From NCBI GenBank assembly GCA_003117195.1, contig BDSI01000006.1, forward strand, positions 1,314,217 to 1,378,216: 64,000 nt of DNA, read 5' to 3'. The stretch's first letter is position 1. The number at the start of each line of letters is the position of its first letter. Shown here in pieces: positions 54,319 to 64,000 of this stretch. A program made the position numbers and the translations under genes. The notes under the pieces are model-generated. The model made no database searches and had not been told where the DNA came from. It saw only the letters and a program-made list of their open reading frames with translations. Source of the DNA: Eudorina sp. 2006-703-Eu-15. Its lineage: Eukaryota > Chlorophyta > Chlorophyceae > Chlamydomonadales > Volvocaceae.

Positions 54319-55450
54319 GTTGCCTTGCTACTGTTTCAACAAGCGATCGGGCTCAGGGCTGTGGGAAGGTCATGGCGATCAGTCAAACGTCCTCCAAATC
54401 GAAGGTATAAAGATCCCACCGCGGTGATCCGCGCACGGCTAAGATTGAAAGGACCTTCCGCTCAGTACCCTCTTGAACTCAGCTAATCGGTTGGGTTAGG
54501 ACCAGGTGGAATGTCGACCCCAGTTTTCAAGGTCCCTCATGTATTGTCGCTGGATAGTTTACACAATTACCATGACAGTGCTCCGAGTGTAGCTCAGAGA
54601 CCTGTGCCGTACAATATACGGCATCTTTGGGTTGACTTGCTGGAGGGGTTTGCGCCTCTGTACATACAACGTAAGTAAACTAGAAGTCTGTATCCCTCTA
54701 TAATCACAATGTGCAAACCCATTGGATTGATGCGTTTGATAAAAAAATGCACACGGTCATGGGTATAGGAGAACCGGAGATTGGAACCAGGAACGTTGCA
54801 ACAGTGCAACCATACCCGTGCGTAGGGGGGCAGCTTGGCGCCAGTTTTCTTTGGGGTCGTGTGTCGGCTTTGGTGGGTTGGGGGTAAAATGTAGTCGCGA
54901 AGTCCGAAAGGCGATTTGTGATCAAAAAACAAATGGGCCTTCTCAAATTCAGAACGTTTAAAGTTCACTGACATCTTATCATATGGCGATGCGGACCATT
55001 GCTTGTTGTGGCCGTTTGGAAGTATTTGCTGGGCTCCGGTACCGCGCGCCATATCGAAACGCAGATGCGAATTCCCCGCACATAGAGGTATCGATCGCAT
55101 TGATGTGAAGTTTGTCCTCTTGGCGCACAAGCCTCAAGCACCAGTGGTTCCGGAACCCATAGTCAGGAAGCGCGGCGGTCGTCCATGCCTTTTAGGCCTT
55201 GTTTGGTCCGGGCCCCTAGCTTGCTCAGCACTGCTTGAAAGATATTGCAAATCATCGTTTGCTTTCAGCCCCGATCCTATGCAAGGAAATTAATGAAACT
55301 GCGGCATCAGCAATGTTTTCCCTGAGTCGGCATATCCGCCGGCGATGGTCAGATAGGCTGCGTGCGTGCTTTGCAAGGCATTTGCGGGAGCTCCGATACA
55401 ATTAGCGTCTATTGGTTGCGGGACGTGGACACGAGGACGTCTGCGCGGAA
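54319..55450. other. Divergent intergenic region, glycosyltransferase / PDS5
   Basis: AT-rich. Carries both promoters. The 178-codon minus-strand ORF at 54594-55130 has no recognisable motif. Nothing else seen. Confidence 0.6.
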
Positions 55451-58400
55451 ATGTCGCCCAAGAAGCCAGCCCAAAAGAAGCAAGCCGCAAACGAAGATGG
55501 GGGCTATAATTTCGACGCGAAGGACGCGATGCCGGGGCTGGAGTTGTTGGCTGCAAAGCTCAAGTCGGCGGGCAAAGGAAAGGACGCCCTTGTGAAGCTG
55601 CTCAAGGTAGGAAGGTGCCGCGGTCGCGCCTACAGCAGGCATGCGGCCCCATGGCTGTCATCGCGGAGTTGTTTGCGGGCGGCGCTCCATCAACTTGGGC
55701 TTTCCGTCCACTGGTTACGCACCTCCTGAGGGCCTGGAGCTGCCGAACTCGCCGTCGCTCCCGCATGCCTCCCGCGCTGCAGCAACTTGCGACCGCGCTA
55801 ACGGAAACTCCCCAAGACGTGGAAGCTCTAGGCAGCGCCAAGGACAGCCTGCCGGCGCAGCTGCTGCAACACGCGACGGCCGACAATGCTGACAAGGTGA
55901 CGCTCAAGCCGCACACCGCGTAGGACGTCTTCTCCCCGGCCGCAAACTCACGCCTGGGTTTGTCTCTCAACCTCCTTACAGGACGTGCGGCTGTACAGCG
56001 CGTTATGTATCGTCCACCTGACGCGCGTGTTTGCGCCCGACATGCCGTACAGTGACGAGCAGCTCAAGGTGGGGGCTGGGGGGGTCTCGCGCCTTCGGTA
56101 CGGCCTAGCTGCAGCCTAGCTGCAGCCCCTCAGGGCCGGTGCGGCGTTCCTTGAGGGTTGCCTTCCTATCTTCGGGGCGACCCAAACAGCGAGCGACCAG
56201 CATCTCGCCCCTACGCCGGCGAGCTGCGCTGACTGAAGACCTGCGACCTGGATTCCTGCAATGCTACCACGCCTGGACGCTGGACCCCCTGAGTTATGTA
56301 TCAGACCGCCCGTCGGGTCGGTTGGTAGGAAGCATCGGATGCCGTGTTCGAGCCCTCGTCGGTCCCGCAGGAGGTATTCGAGTTGCTGCTGTCCTGTTGG
56401 ACGCGGCTGGCGGACACGCGGACCTCGGGGCTGTTCGAGGTCTGTCGGGAGACGCTGCAGACCTTCGCGGATGTGAGTTTGGGCGGGCGCCCTTACCTGC
56501 ATGCCCCATCCGGGGTCCAAGTGCTGCAAGGTGTTTCGGAGCGACCAATAGTACTCACTCCATGGATTTGCAGCGATTTACAAGAACCTCGTCATGAGAT
56601 CGATAATATAGATATGGTCACATGGATGTTACAGCGGAACCCGCGAAGGTTAACCACAAAGAGATACAGGATATGTGCTGCGTCGCCGCTGTTGTTGCGC
56701 TCGCATGTGGATGTGGATGGCGCGTCGTGCGTAGAAGACATGAGAGGCGGGGGAGCGGCTGGCGTGAAGCACATCCGCCTCCCGTGATGACTGTACTTCG
56801 GCGAGCCAGAAGCTCCTTGCCCGATGAAGCACGCAAGATCTGCTCAGCGCACAGCTGGCATGCGCCTTGCCGCCAAATCGTCTCGCACTCTCCCAACCGG
56901 GCTGTTTCTGTTAACCCCAACCCGGCAGGTCAAGTTGTACATCTTGATGCTGGACCTGGGCGACCTCGACCTGCTGGTGCGCACCTGTGCCACACTGCTG
57001 CAGGCTGTCACGTGAGTAGCATCAGTCCATCACTTTGGAGGTTAGGGGGAGGAGGTCAGGAGGAGGAGGCGTAAGCGGGAAACGCGCAGACACAGCCAGT
57101 CCGGCGACAAAGACGCACCCTAAACCCTATCAACATCCACCAGAGGGCATACGGCCACGCACCACAGGCCCGTCTGCATCGTGCGACGGTGCCGTGCAGC
57201 CGTGCCGTCGTGTCGTGGTTGCAGCTATAACGTCGCCTGACGGACGGTTTCAGTCGCCGCTCTATCTGTCGCAGCAGTCTGGGTACTCTGCAGCCCATTG
57301 CGAGCTGTTGACGTAGGTAGCGGCGTCATCTGGCCGAGCCGCAGGGCAGCACACCGGCGCATTCCCAAGATGCTGCCTCCGCCGCGGATCGCAACCACAC
57401 ACCCCTTCGTACGCGTTCGTTATCCCGGCGCGCCATCGACGGGTTCGGGGGATGCCCTCCTGGGGGCCCCTTGAAAATGCGGCCAGCCACAGAAACACAG
57501 CCCTCAATGTAATCCCCGACCCAATATGTGCTGATGGTGTCCATCAGATCTGATAACCTGCAAGTCATGGAGAGCCCCGTCTTGGTCGTGCTGACGGGCA
57601 TTCTGGAGGAGCTGGAGCTGGTCCCCCAGGAGCTGTGCGAGGTGCTGCTGGCAGTGCTGGCCGGCCCCGCGGCGGCGGCGGCGGCGGCGGGGACCCGCGG
57701 ACATGCCGGCGGCAAGGGCAAGGCAGCGGCGGCGCCGCCGCCGCAGTACTCAGCGGCCGCGCAACGGTGAGCCACAGTATGACGAGACAGCCACTCGAGC
57801 AGACCATTCGCGCTTTCCACTGACATACGGCGCGCTGGTCAAGAGATGTGGTTGTCCACGGGCTGTACGGGCTGATTAAAACCAGACACACCGAGCTCAG
57901 GAGGGGAGGTTACGCCCGAAGGGTTGTGTTTTGTAGTACTAAACCCTTTTGGGGCTTTATATGCCAATCTCGGCGCGACAACACCCAGTTAAGAAGAGCC
58001 GAGGGTTTGCCGTGGCTATGGAAGGCTGAATAGTTTTCGGAAAGGCAAGAACAACAGCTGGATCCCACATAAGGCCCCCCGCCTGGCCGCCCTTGCCTGC
58101 GACCCCAGGTTGGCGGCTCAGTTGCTCACCTCGCGCAACAGCGCCCTGCGCAGCGCCGTGCAGCGGCAGGTGCTGTCGTACGTGCGGAGGAGCCTGCAAG
58201 ACGACGCGGGAGCTGGCGGCGGCGGCGGGGCTGGCGCGGCGGCGGCCGGCGGGCGGGCCGCCAAGAAGGGCGGGGCGGCGGCAGGCCGGACGGTCCCCGA
58301 GGGCGCACCGTGCGACATATTTTCACTGCTGCATGGGGTGAGGAGCGTTGGTGCCGTTGTAGAGGTGACGGGAGGTTGAAATGAAACGGGATTGAAGATG

Positions 58401-61400
58401 TTACAATAGCGGATGCCTGTACTAGCAAAATCATTCGTGATCTAAAACTATATCGTGAACCGAAACCGAAACCATCCGACCATCTGAAACACTAAGATGC
58501 TCGTTGTTATTTGGTGTCGGCCGTCGCAGCTGCACGTCTCTGCGCCGCTGCTGCTGCTGCCGGTGGTTCCGGAGCTGAAGGCCCAGCTGAGCGGCGACGA
58601 CGAGCAGCGCCGGGCGGCCGCAGCCGAGCTGGTGTCCAGCCTGTTGGCGGCGCAGCCGCCGGCCCCTGCGGCGGGCGGCCCCGCGGCTCAGACCTCCTCG
58701 ATGGCGACCGGGGGCACCCTGGGCCTGGTCACCGCCACGACGGGGGCCGGCGCCACTGCGCCCCTGGCGGCGCAGTACCCCGACCTGCTGTCGGTGAGGG
58801 GGAGCCTATCTGCGGGGCGGGCAGGGACACACATACGCCGGGCTCGCGAGTGGCTCCACTGCGTTCCGGGGGCCGCGGGCAGGGGCTGACGTGCATGTGC
58901 GCGGATATCGTGATGCCGGGGTTTGCTTTTACGGTGGGCTGTGAAGGAGAGCGGCGGGCTGTGAGGAAGCGTCCAACGAGGGCACCCTGGGTCTGCGGGC
59001 GGCGGCGGTGAGTGAGCTGACGCAGCCAGCGGTGAGTGAGCTGACGCAGCCAGCGGTGATTGAGCTGACGCAGCCAGCTCACCCCACCTGGGCCCTCGGC
59101 ACCCGTCTCTCAGGCGATCGACGGGTGCTGGTCCCCGTTTCCGTTGGGAAAGAACAACGAACGACCAGCGTTTGGTTGCGCCTTTCATTGCGAGGCCTGG
59201 GGCCATACGCTGCTTGGGCTGGCGTGCGCTGTCGTGTACTGAGGCTGTCACCCGCCTTCCGTGTTTTGAATGGAACCGAGTGGTGTCCGCGTTGCGTTGC
59301 GCTGCAGGAGCTGCTGCTGCGCTTCGCCGACCAGTCTCCGGCGCTGCGGCAGCGGATGCTGGCGCGCACGGGCCAGCTGGTGGCGGTGGCGGCGGCGGCC
59401 AGCCCCGACGGAGCCCTGGAGCGCAAGGTGCGGACGGGGCCGCGATGCGGCCAAAGGCGTGGAGTTCAGGAACGTCCTCTTGTCAGCAACCTTGCAGTTG
59501 GTAGTTGACGGCTGACGCTTGCATTGATGCACGCATGGCCGCGTGCCGCGTGCCGTACTGAGCCGTACGGTGTCCCTTCCCTCCCAGGTCCTGACGGCAG
59601 CACGTGACCGGCTGCAAGACTTTGTCGAGAAGGTCCGCGCGGCGGCGTGTCGGGGATTATGCAGCCTCGCCGCGTCTGCTGCAGCGGGGCAGCCACCGCC
59701 GGCCGCCGCCGCCGGGCCATCCGCGGCCGCGGCGGCGGCGGCGGCAGCTCCTCCGCCGGTGTTGTACGACAATGACATGGTCGCCGTACTGCATGACGTG
59801 GCGGCGCGGCTGCGTGACCTGAAGGTCCCGGTGCGGAGGGACGCGGCGGCGGGGCTGCTGGTAGCGTGGCGCGGAGCCTGCACGGCCGTACGGCAAGGTG
59901 CGTGTCTTGACCTAGCGACCATCAAGGCCCGTGGGGGGACCCCGCACTTGTCGACGCGGGGAGGGCTCTGACCGCCGCAGCGTAGGTCGTGGGGAGGTCA
60001 GGTCAATGTTCCCATCGGCATATGCTGACAGCCAAGCAAACGTGCACACGAAGCAAATGTCAGTGCCAGCCAGCCATCTGTCTGGGCCACGAGCTCACGA
60101 GCGCACCTGCGGCCACCAGGTTCGGGCCAGGGCCAACGGGATGAGGTGATCAGGACATGGTCCGTTGTCGTGGCCAGACGACCGCCCACCGCCATATCGT
60201 CCTGGTCACTCGACACGCCAACCGGGGCGCGGGCTCTCCGGTGCCACGGCATGAGGACCATGGTGAATGGGTGAAAAGGGATCCCGTGCCATATCAGGCG
60301 GGGATGCCGTCAGCCCATCCTACCAGGTGCATGCAGGTGACCGCACCTGTGACTCACACCCCACGCGCGTCTCTCGGGCCCGTTGTCCGCCCTCCTTGCG
60401 TCCCTTGATTTGCTTTGCTTTGCTCGGCAGGCGCGCTGTCGCTGCACGGCCTGGTTCGCAGCGTGGGCTGGATCCCCGCCCGCCTCTGCACGGAGGCGCT
60501 GCGGGACCCCGACCTGCGGCCGCACCTCATGGCCCAGCTGGCTGCCCCCCTGACCCCCCAGCAGCTGCTGCTGCACCCGCACTCGGGCCACGGGGCCGCA
60601 GCGGCGGCGGCGGCGGCGGGGCGGGCGGGCGCGGGCATGCTGCCCGTGTCCTTGGGCCAGCGGCTGGGCGCGGCTGTTTGGGTGAGCCGGGCGGGCGTGA
60701 AGAAAAGACTTCAAGAACTGGCGAGCCGGGCGGGCATATGAATAGAAAGAAGACTTTGGGGGCACGGGGACTGCCCACTGCACCACCTGAAGGGACGGGG
60801 GTCCTTAGATGCAGAGAACTTGGGATCGATCCAATCCGTTGGTTGGCGAGTGTCGAGTGTGTTTAGAAATGCAACCCGCCCACCCGCCCGATCCCAGGTG
60901 GCAATATACTTACCATATAACCTGCAAGAAAATACTTACCATATGTAGGCGCGCGAACAATGCAACCGCGCCGCGTGTGTGCGGCGTCCGGGGGGTGTTC
61001 CGTAGAAGCTTAGATCTTCATGATCGCCAAGCCGTGCAGTGCCGTACTATGCACCGCGCGGCTTTGCAGGTGCCAGGGGCCCGGGGCGCGTCCCGGTTTT
61101 GCACCGTGTGCATCGTGGCAGTGCCTGGGGTTAGTGCATGAGGTGCAAGGCTGACATCCAAGCGCCCTACCTCGTCACACTTTGTTCCGGTCCAACTTGG
61201 CTGGCGGTCCCGCCACGCGCCAGGCCGCGCTGTGGTCGTCGTACGGCGACGCGGAGCGCACCGCGGTTCGGAAGCTAGTGGCCCTCAAGGCCCAGACGGC
61301 GTCCGAGCTGCGGCAGCTGGGGGAGCTGAGGCGGCAGCTGCGCGCAGCCAGCGCCGCGGACACGGCGGCGGCGGCGGCGGGGGCGGCGGGGGCGGCGGCA

Positions 61401-64000
61401 GCACCGCAAGGGGGCGGGGGCGGCGGCGGAGGTGGAGGAGATGACACGAGGAAGATCAAGGTACCGCGCGGATGGATGGATGGATGGATGGATGGACGGA
61501 CGGATGAACGGGACTACAGACCCTCCGGGCTACAGGGGCCATAGGTGCTACGGGGACTGGCTGGCTGTCACGGGTAGGGGCCTGCTAGGATGTTGACATG
61601 AAGATCATGTAGACACACGGGAAATCGGCACCCGGAAAAAACACATAAATTCAAACAAATTTCTTTTCAGCCGTTCCTCTCATCCATGTTGCTTCCGTCC
61701 TCGCCGCACCCGCCCTACCCCTACCCCTACCCCTACCCGGGCAGCTCCGGCTGGCGTCCCTGTGCCGCAGCCTGGCCCGCGATGTGGCGGGTCCGGGGGA
61801 GGCGGCCGCGCGCGCCACCGAGCAGCTGAGGTCGGTGGTGGAGTCCGCGCGGGACAACTTCCTGTGGGAGCGGCTGGAGACGATGGCGGCGCCCGGAAGC
61901 AGCCCGGAGGTGGGTGCTGGGTGGGTGGGCGGGTGCGTGGGGCCGGGGGTTTGGAAAGCAGGGCAAAAGCCGGGACGCGGCCACTTAGGGTGTGTGTGTG
62001 TGCTGAGCTTCTGACTAGCACAATTTTGGCGTCCGTATGCCGTACTAGGAATGCAAAGGACGAGGTCGGATCCGCTGGGGCCCAACTGCGCCTGCGCGAG
62101 TGTGCTGCGGCGTGTAAGACTCGTGAGCCTCCACACGATGCTGTCGATCCTCCCCCCCCCGGGGCGGCGAGAGCCAAAGGAGCGGAACCCCCCCTTTGCC
62201 CGCCAGCTCGCTGAGAGATGGGACCACATGCGCCCTCATGGCAACCGGATTCGGGCCTCCCGGGTGCCACTCCTGCCCCTGGTGCGGTGCCACAGGCCCT
62301 GGCGGCCGCCCGGAAGGACGCGCTGTCCCGCCTGCCCAACGGCGGCTCCAAGTCCCACGCAGCGGACATCATCACCCGCATCAGCTTGGCTGCGCAGCCC
62401 ACGCTCCTGTCACCTAGCCACGTGGCGGGCCTTATGGCGTCGCTGAACGCCGCCGCCGCCGCCGGCACCAGCGGCGCGGCCGATCCCGAGGTCGCTGCCG
62501 CCGCCAGCCTGGCCATCGTCGTGGCGAAATCCGCGCCGGCGCTGTGCTGCGCCGCCATGCCGCTGGTGGTGGGCATCGTGACGGCCGAGCCGCCGCGGCC
62601 GGAGCTGCTCTGTACGACTGCCGTACGGATGCTGCGGCACGCGGCGTCGCACTGCCCCGTCACTGCGTTGGCGGGCGCTGCGGCCGCCGGGGCGGCGGTG
62701 GCTAACGGCGGCAGTCAGGAGGACACCTTTCAGGGGGGCGCGGAGGAGCGGGGCCAGGGGGAGGGTAGCGAAGCGGAGGAGGACGAGGAGGGCGACGAGG
62801 AGGAGGAGGAGGAGGAGGAGGAGGAGGACGGGGACGACGACGGCGGCAAGGCGCAGGACAAGTCGCCGGCGGCTGGGCGCAAACGCGCCGGCAGGGCGCA
62901 TGCCTCCCCGCCGGCGGGCGGTGCCGTGCGGCTCACCCGGGGGCGGCAGCAGCGGCAGAAGGAGCAGCAGCGCGAGGCTAAGCGCGCCCGCGGCGGAGGC
63001 GGCGGCGGCGGCGAGGGGAAGGACGCCCCCGCCGCGGCCACAGCAGCAGCAGCAGCGGGGGTAGGCCGCGGTGAGACCCGCGCCGCGCTCAGTCGTGCTC
63101 TGACGGCCCTCAGCCTCGGGCCCTACCGGAAGGCGGCCAAGGCGGCGGTGCATGCGCTGTGGGCGGTGCTGGGTCCGGCGGAGGGCGCCGAAGCGGTGGC
63201 GCGGCTGGCGGGGCAGCTGGCGGCGGAGCTGCGGCCGGGCCGGGAGGCGCTGGCGTCGACGCCGGCGGTCCTGCAGTCCCTGGCCAGCGTGGGCGAGGTG
63301 GCGCCGAGGACGTTTGCAGGTGCGTGACGTGCACGATTGAAGGAATTTGAATGAATAGTATTTGATCGAGTGAATCATACTGTTCTAGTTACTGTGTGGC
63401 ATCCACTTTGTTGTCCTGGGCCGGATGTTGTCGGCACCGGTTGGTTGGACGAGTGGTGTGAGAGCGCGGGTGAGGACGGCACGGGGGCTCTGTTGACTGC
63501 GCGCGTGGTCATGCATTGTGGTCATGTCGGGTTAGGCGCCCGCGAGCATCGCGACACGTTGCCCCCGGCCGCTGCGGTGGTACGGCACGTACGGCAGAAT
63601 GTGGCCGTGGGTTTGTGCGGTGTGGCTGTGGGACGTATCTGCGGTATGTCGTGTGTGTATGAACGTGTATGAACTACTGAAGGCTTGCCGCCACTGTTTT
63701 GTGCCGTACCAGCGCGCTGCGCACACACCACGCGGGCGAGTCGCAAATTACGTGGCACAATGCCCATCTTGGGCCCATAATAATCGTGTCCCCGCCGGCA
63801 GATCACGCGGACGTGTTCAGCAGATTCATCGGCCAGCACTACTTGGTGGCCGCCCTCAAGCCTCCCGCGCCCGGCGGTGCGCGGCGGGGCCGCGGCCGCG
63901 GCGGCGGCGGCGGCGGCGCGGACGGCGGCGGCGGCGGCGCGGACGGCGGCGGCGGCGCGGACGGCGGCGACGCCGCCACCGCCGGCGGCACCGGTGCCCA
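55451..64000 (+). CDS. PDS5: Sister chromatid cohesion protein PDS5, 3' partial
   Basis: Exons: 55451-55606, 55783-55896, 55982-56068, 56371-56472, 56929-57011, 57548-57766, 58109-58337, 58530-58793, 59308-59427, 59588-59897, 60431-60681, 61224-61460, 61745-61909, 62296-63319, 63802 to past the window end; about 1186 aa so far, all phases matching. The HEAT-repeat scaffold is seen in DVRLYSALCIVHLTRVFAPD, MPYSDEQLKEVFELLLSCW, VKLYILMLDLGDLDLLVRTC, ELLLRFADQSPALRQRMLAR and GPYRKAAKAAVHALWAVL. The GKGKDALVKLLK segment of exon 1 matches the PDS5 N-terminus. PDS5 binds cohesin in the nucleus and controls its release and acetylation. Exon 14 has a poly-Glu tract and a basic stretch (RQQRQKEQQREAKRARGG) as a likely loop. 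The final exon in the window runs into GGC/GAC-rich low-complexity sequence. Confidence 0.9.
59009..59078. repeat. 24-bp tandem repeat, PDS5 intron
   Basis: Three units of GAGCTGACGCAGCCAGCGGT-type sequence in the intron 58794-59307. Confidence 0.9.
61471..61502. repeat. (GGAT)n microsatellite, PDS5 intron
   Basis: About seven GGAT/GGAC units just after the donor at 61461. Confidence 0.85.

Noticed and set aside
54776..54840. tRNA-like sequence with a GGTTCCAATC box
   Set aside because: No acceptor or anticodon stem could be paired around it.
54594..55130. 178-codon minus-strand ORF
   Set aside because: No domain, weak codon bias; lies in a divergent promoter region.

Overview
The window is nuclear DNA of a GC-rich green alga, most likely a volvocine (Chlamydomonas/Gonium/Volvox lineage). 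The signs are many short exons with GT-AG introns, a strong G/C preference at third codon positions, TGTAA used as the polyadenylation signal, a volvocine-style LINE remnant, and introns packed with private minisatellites. No prokaryotic, plasmid or viral gene was recognised. I built the gene models by joining ORF fragments at splice sites. In every model the intron phases match and the joined length is a multiple of three, except for one damaged exon in the first gene.

Nine protein genes were found, left to right. (1) 97-6123, +: 3' part of an ADCK2-type ABC1 atypical kinase, with a 2.1-kb minisatellite in an intron. (2) 9662-10321, -: VMA21-like V-ATPase assembly factor. (3) 11818-16482, +: PLP enzyme of the D-cysteine desulfhydrase 2 type. 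(4) 17909-29079, -: TMTC-family transmembrane O-mannosyltransferase/TPR protein. (5) 29517-36195, +: NOB1, the 20S pre-rRNA endonuclease, divergent from TMTC across a 437-bp shared promoter. (6) 37957-46182, +: MORN-repeat plus filamin-type-repeat protein. (7) 47188-50492, +: plastid-type transaldolase. (8) 51204-54318, -: HPAT/SGT-type glycosyltransferase with a Cys-rich PAN-like region. (9) 55451 to the right edge, +: cohesin regulator PDS5, incomplete at its 3' end.

The genes are unrelated housekeeping or structural functions and do not form a pathway. Genes 2/3 and 4/5 are head-to-head; genes 1/2, 3/4 and 7/8 converge. The left ~45 kb is very rich in low-complexity DNA; from about 46 kb rightward the spacers are more AT-rich and cleaner.

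The most unusual signal is a short dispersed element with the core TATGTCTACCAATTTCCTGT. It occurs seven times, always inside an intron, always sense to the host gene and always upstream of the splice acceptor, in five different genes. It looks introner-like. A second family, three LINE 3' ends with a TGTAA signal and a (CA)n tail, is antisense to its host genes in all three cases.
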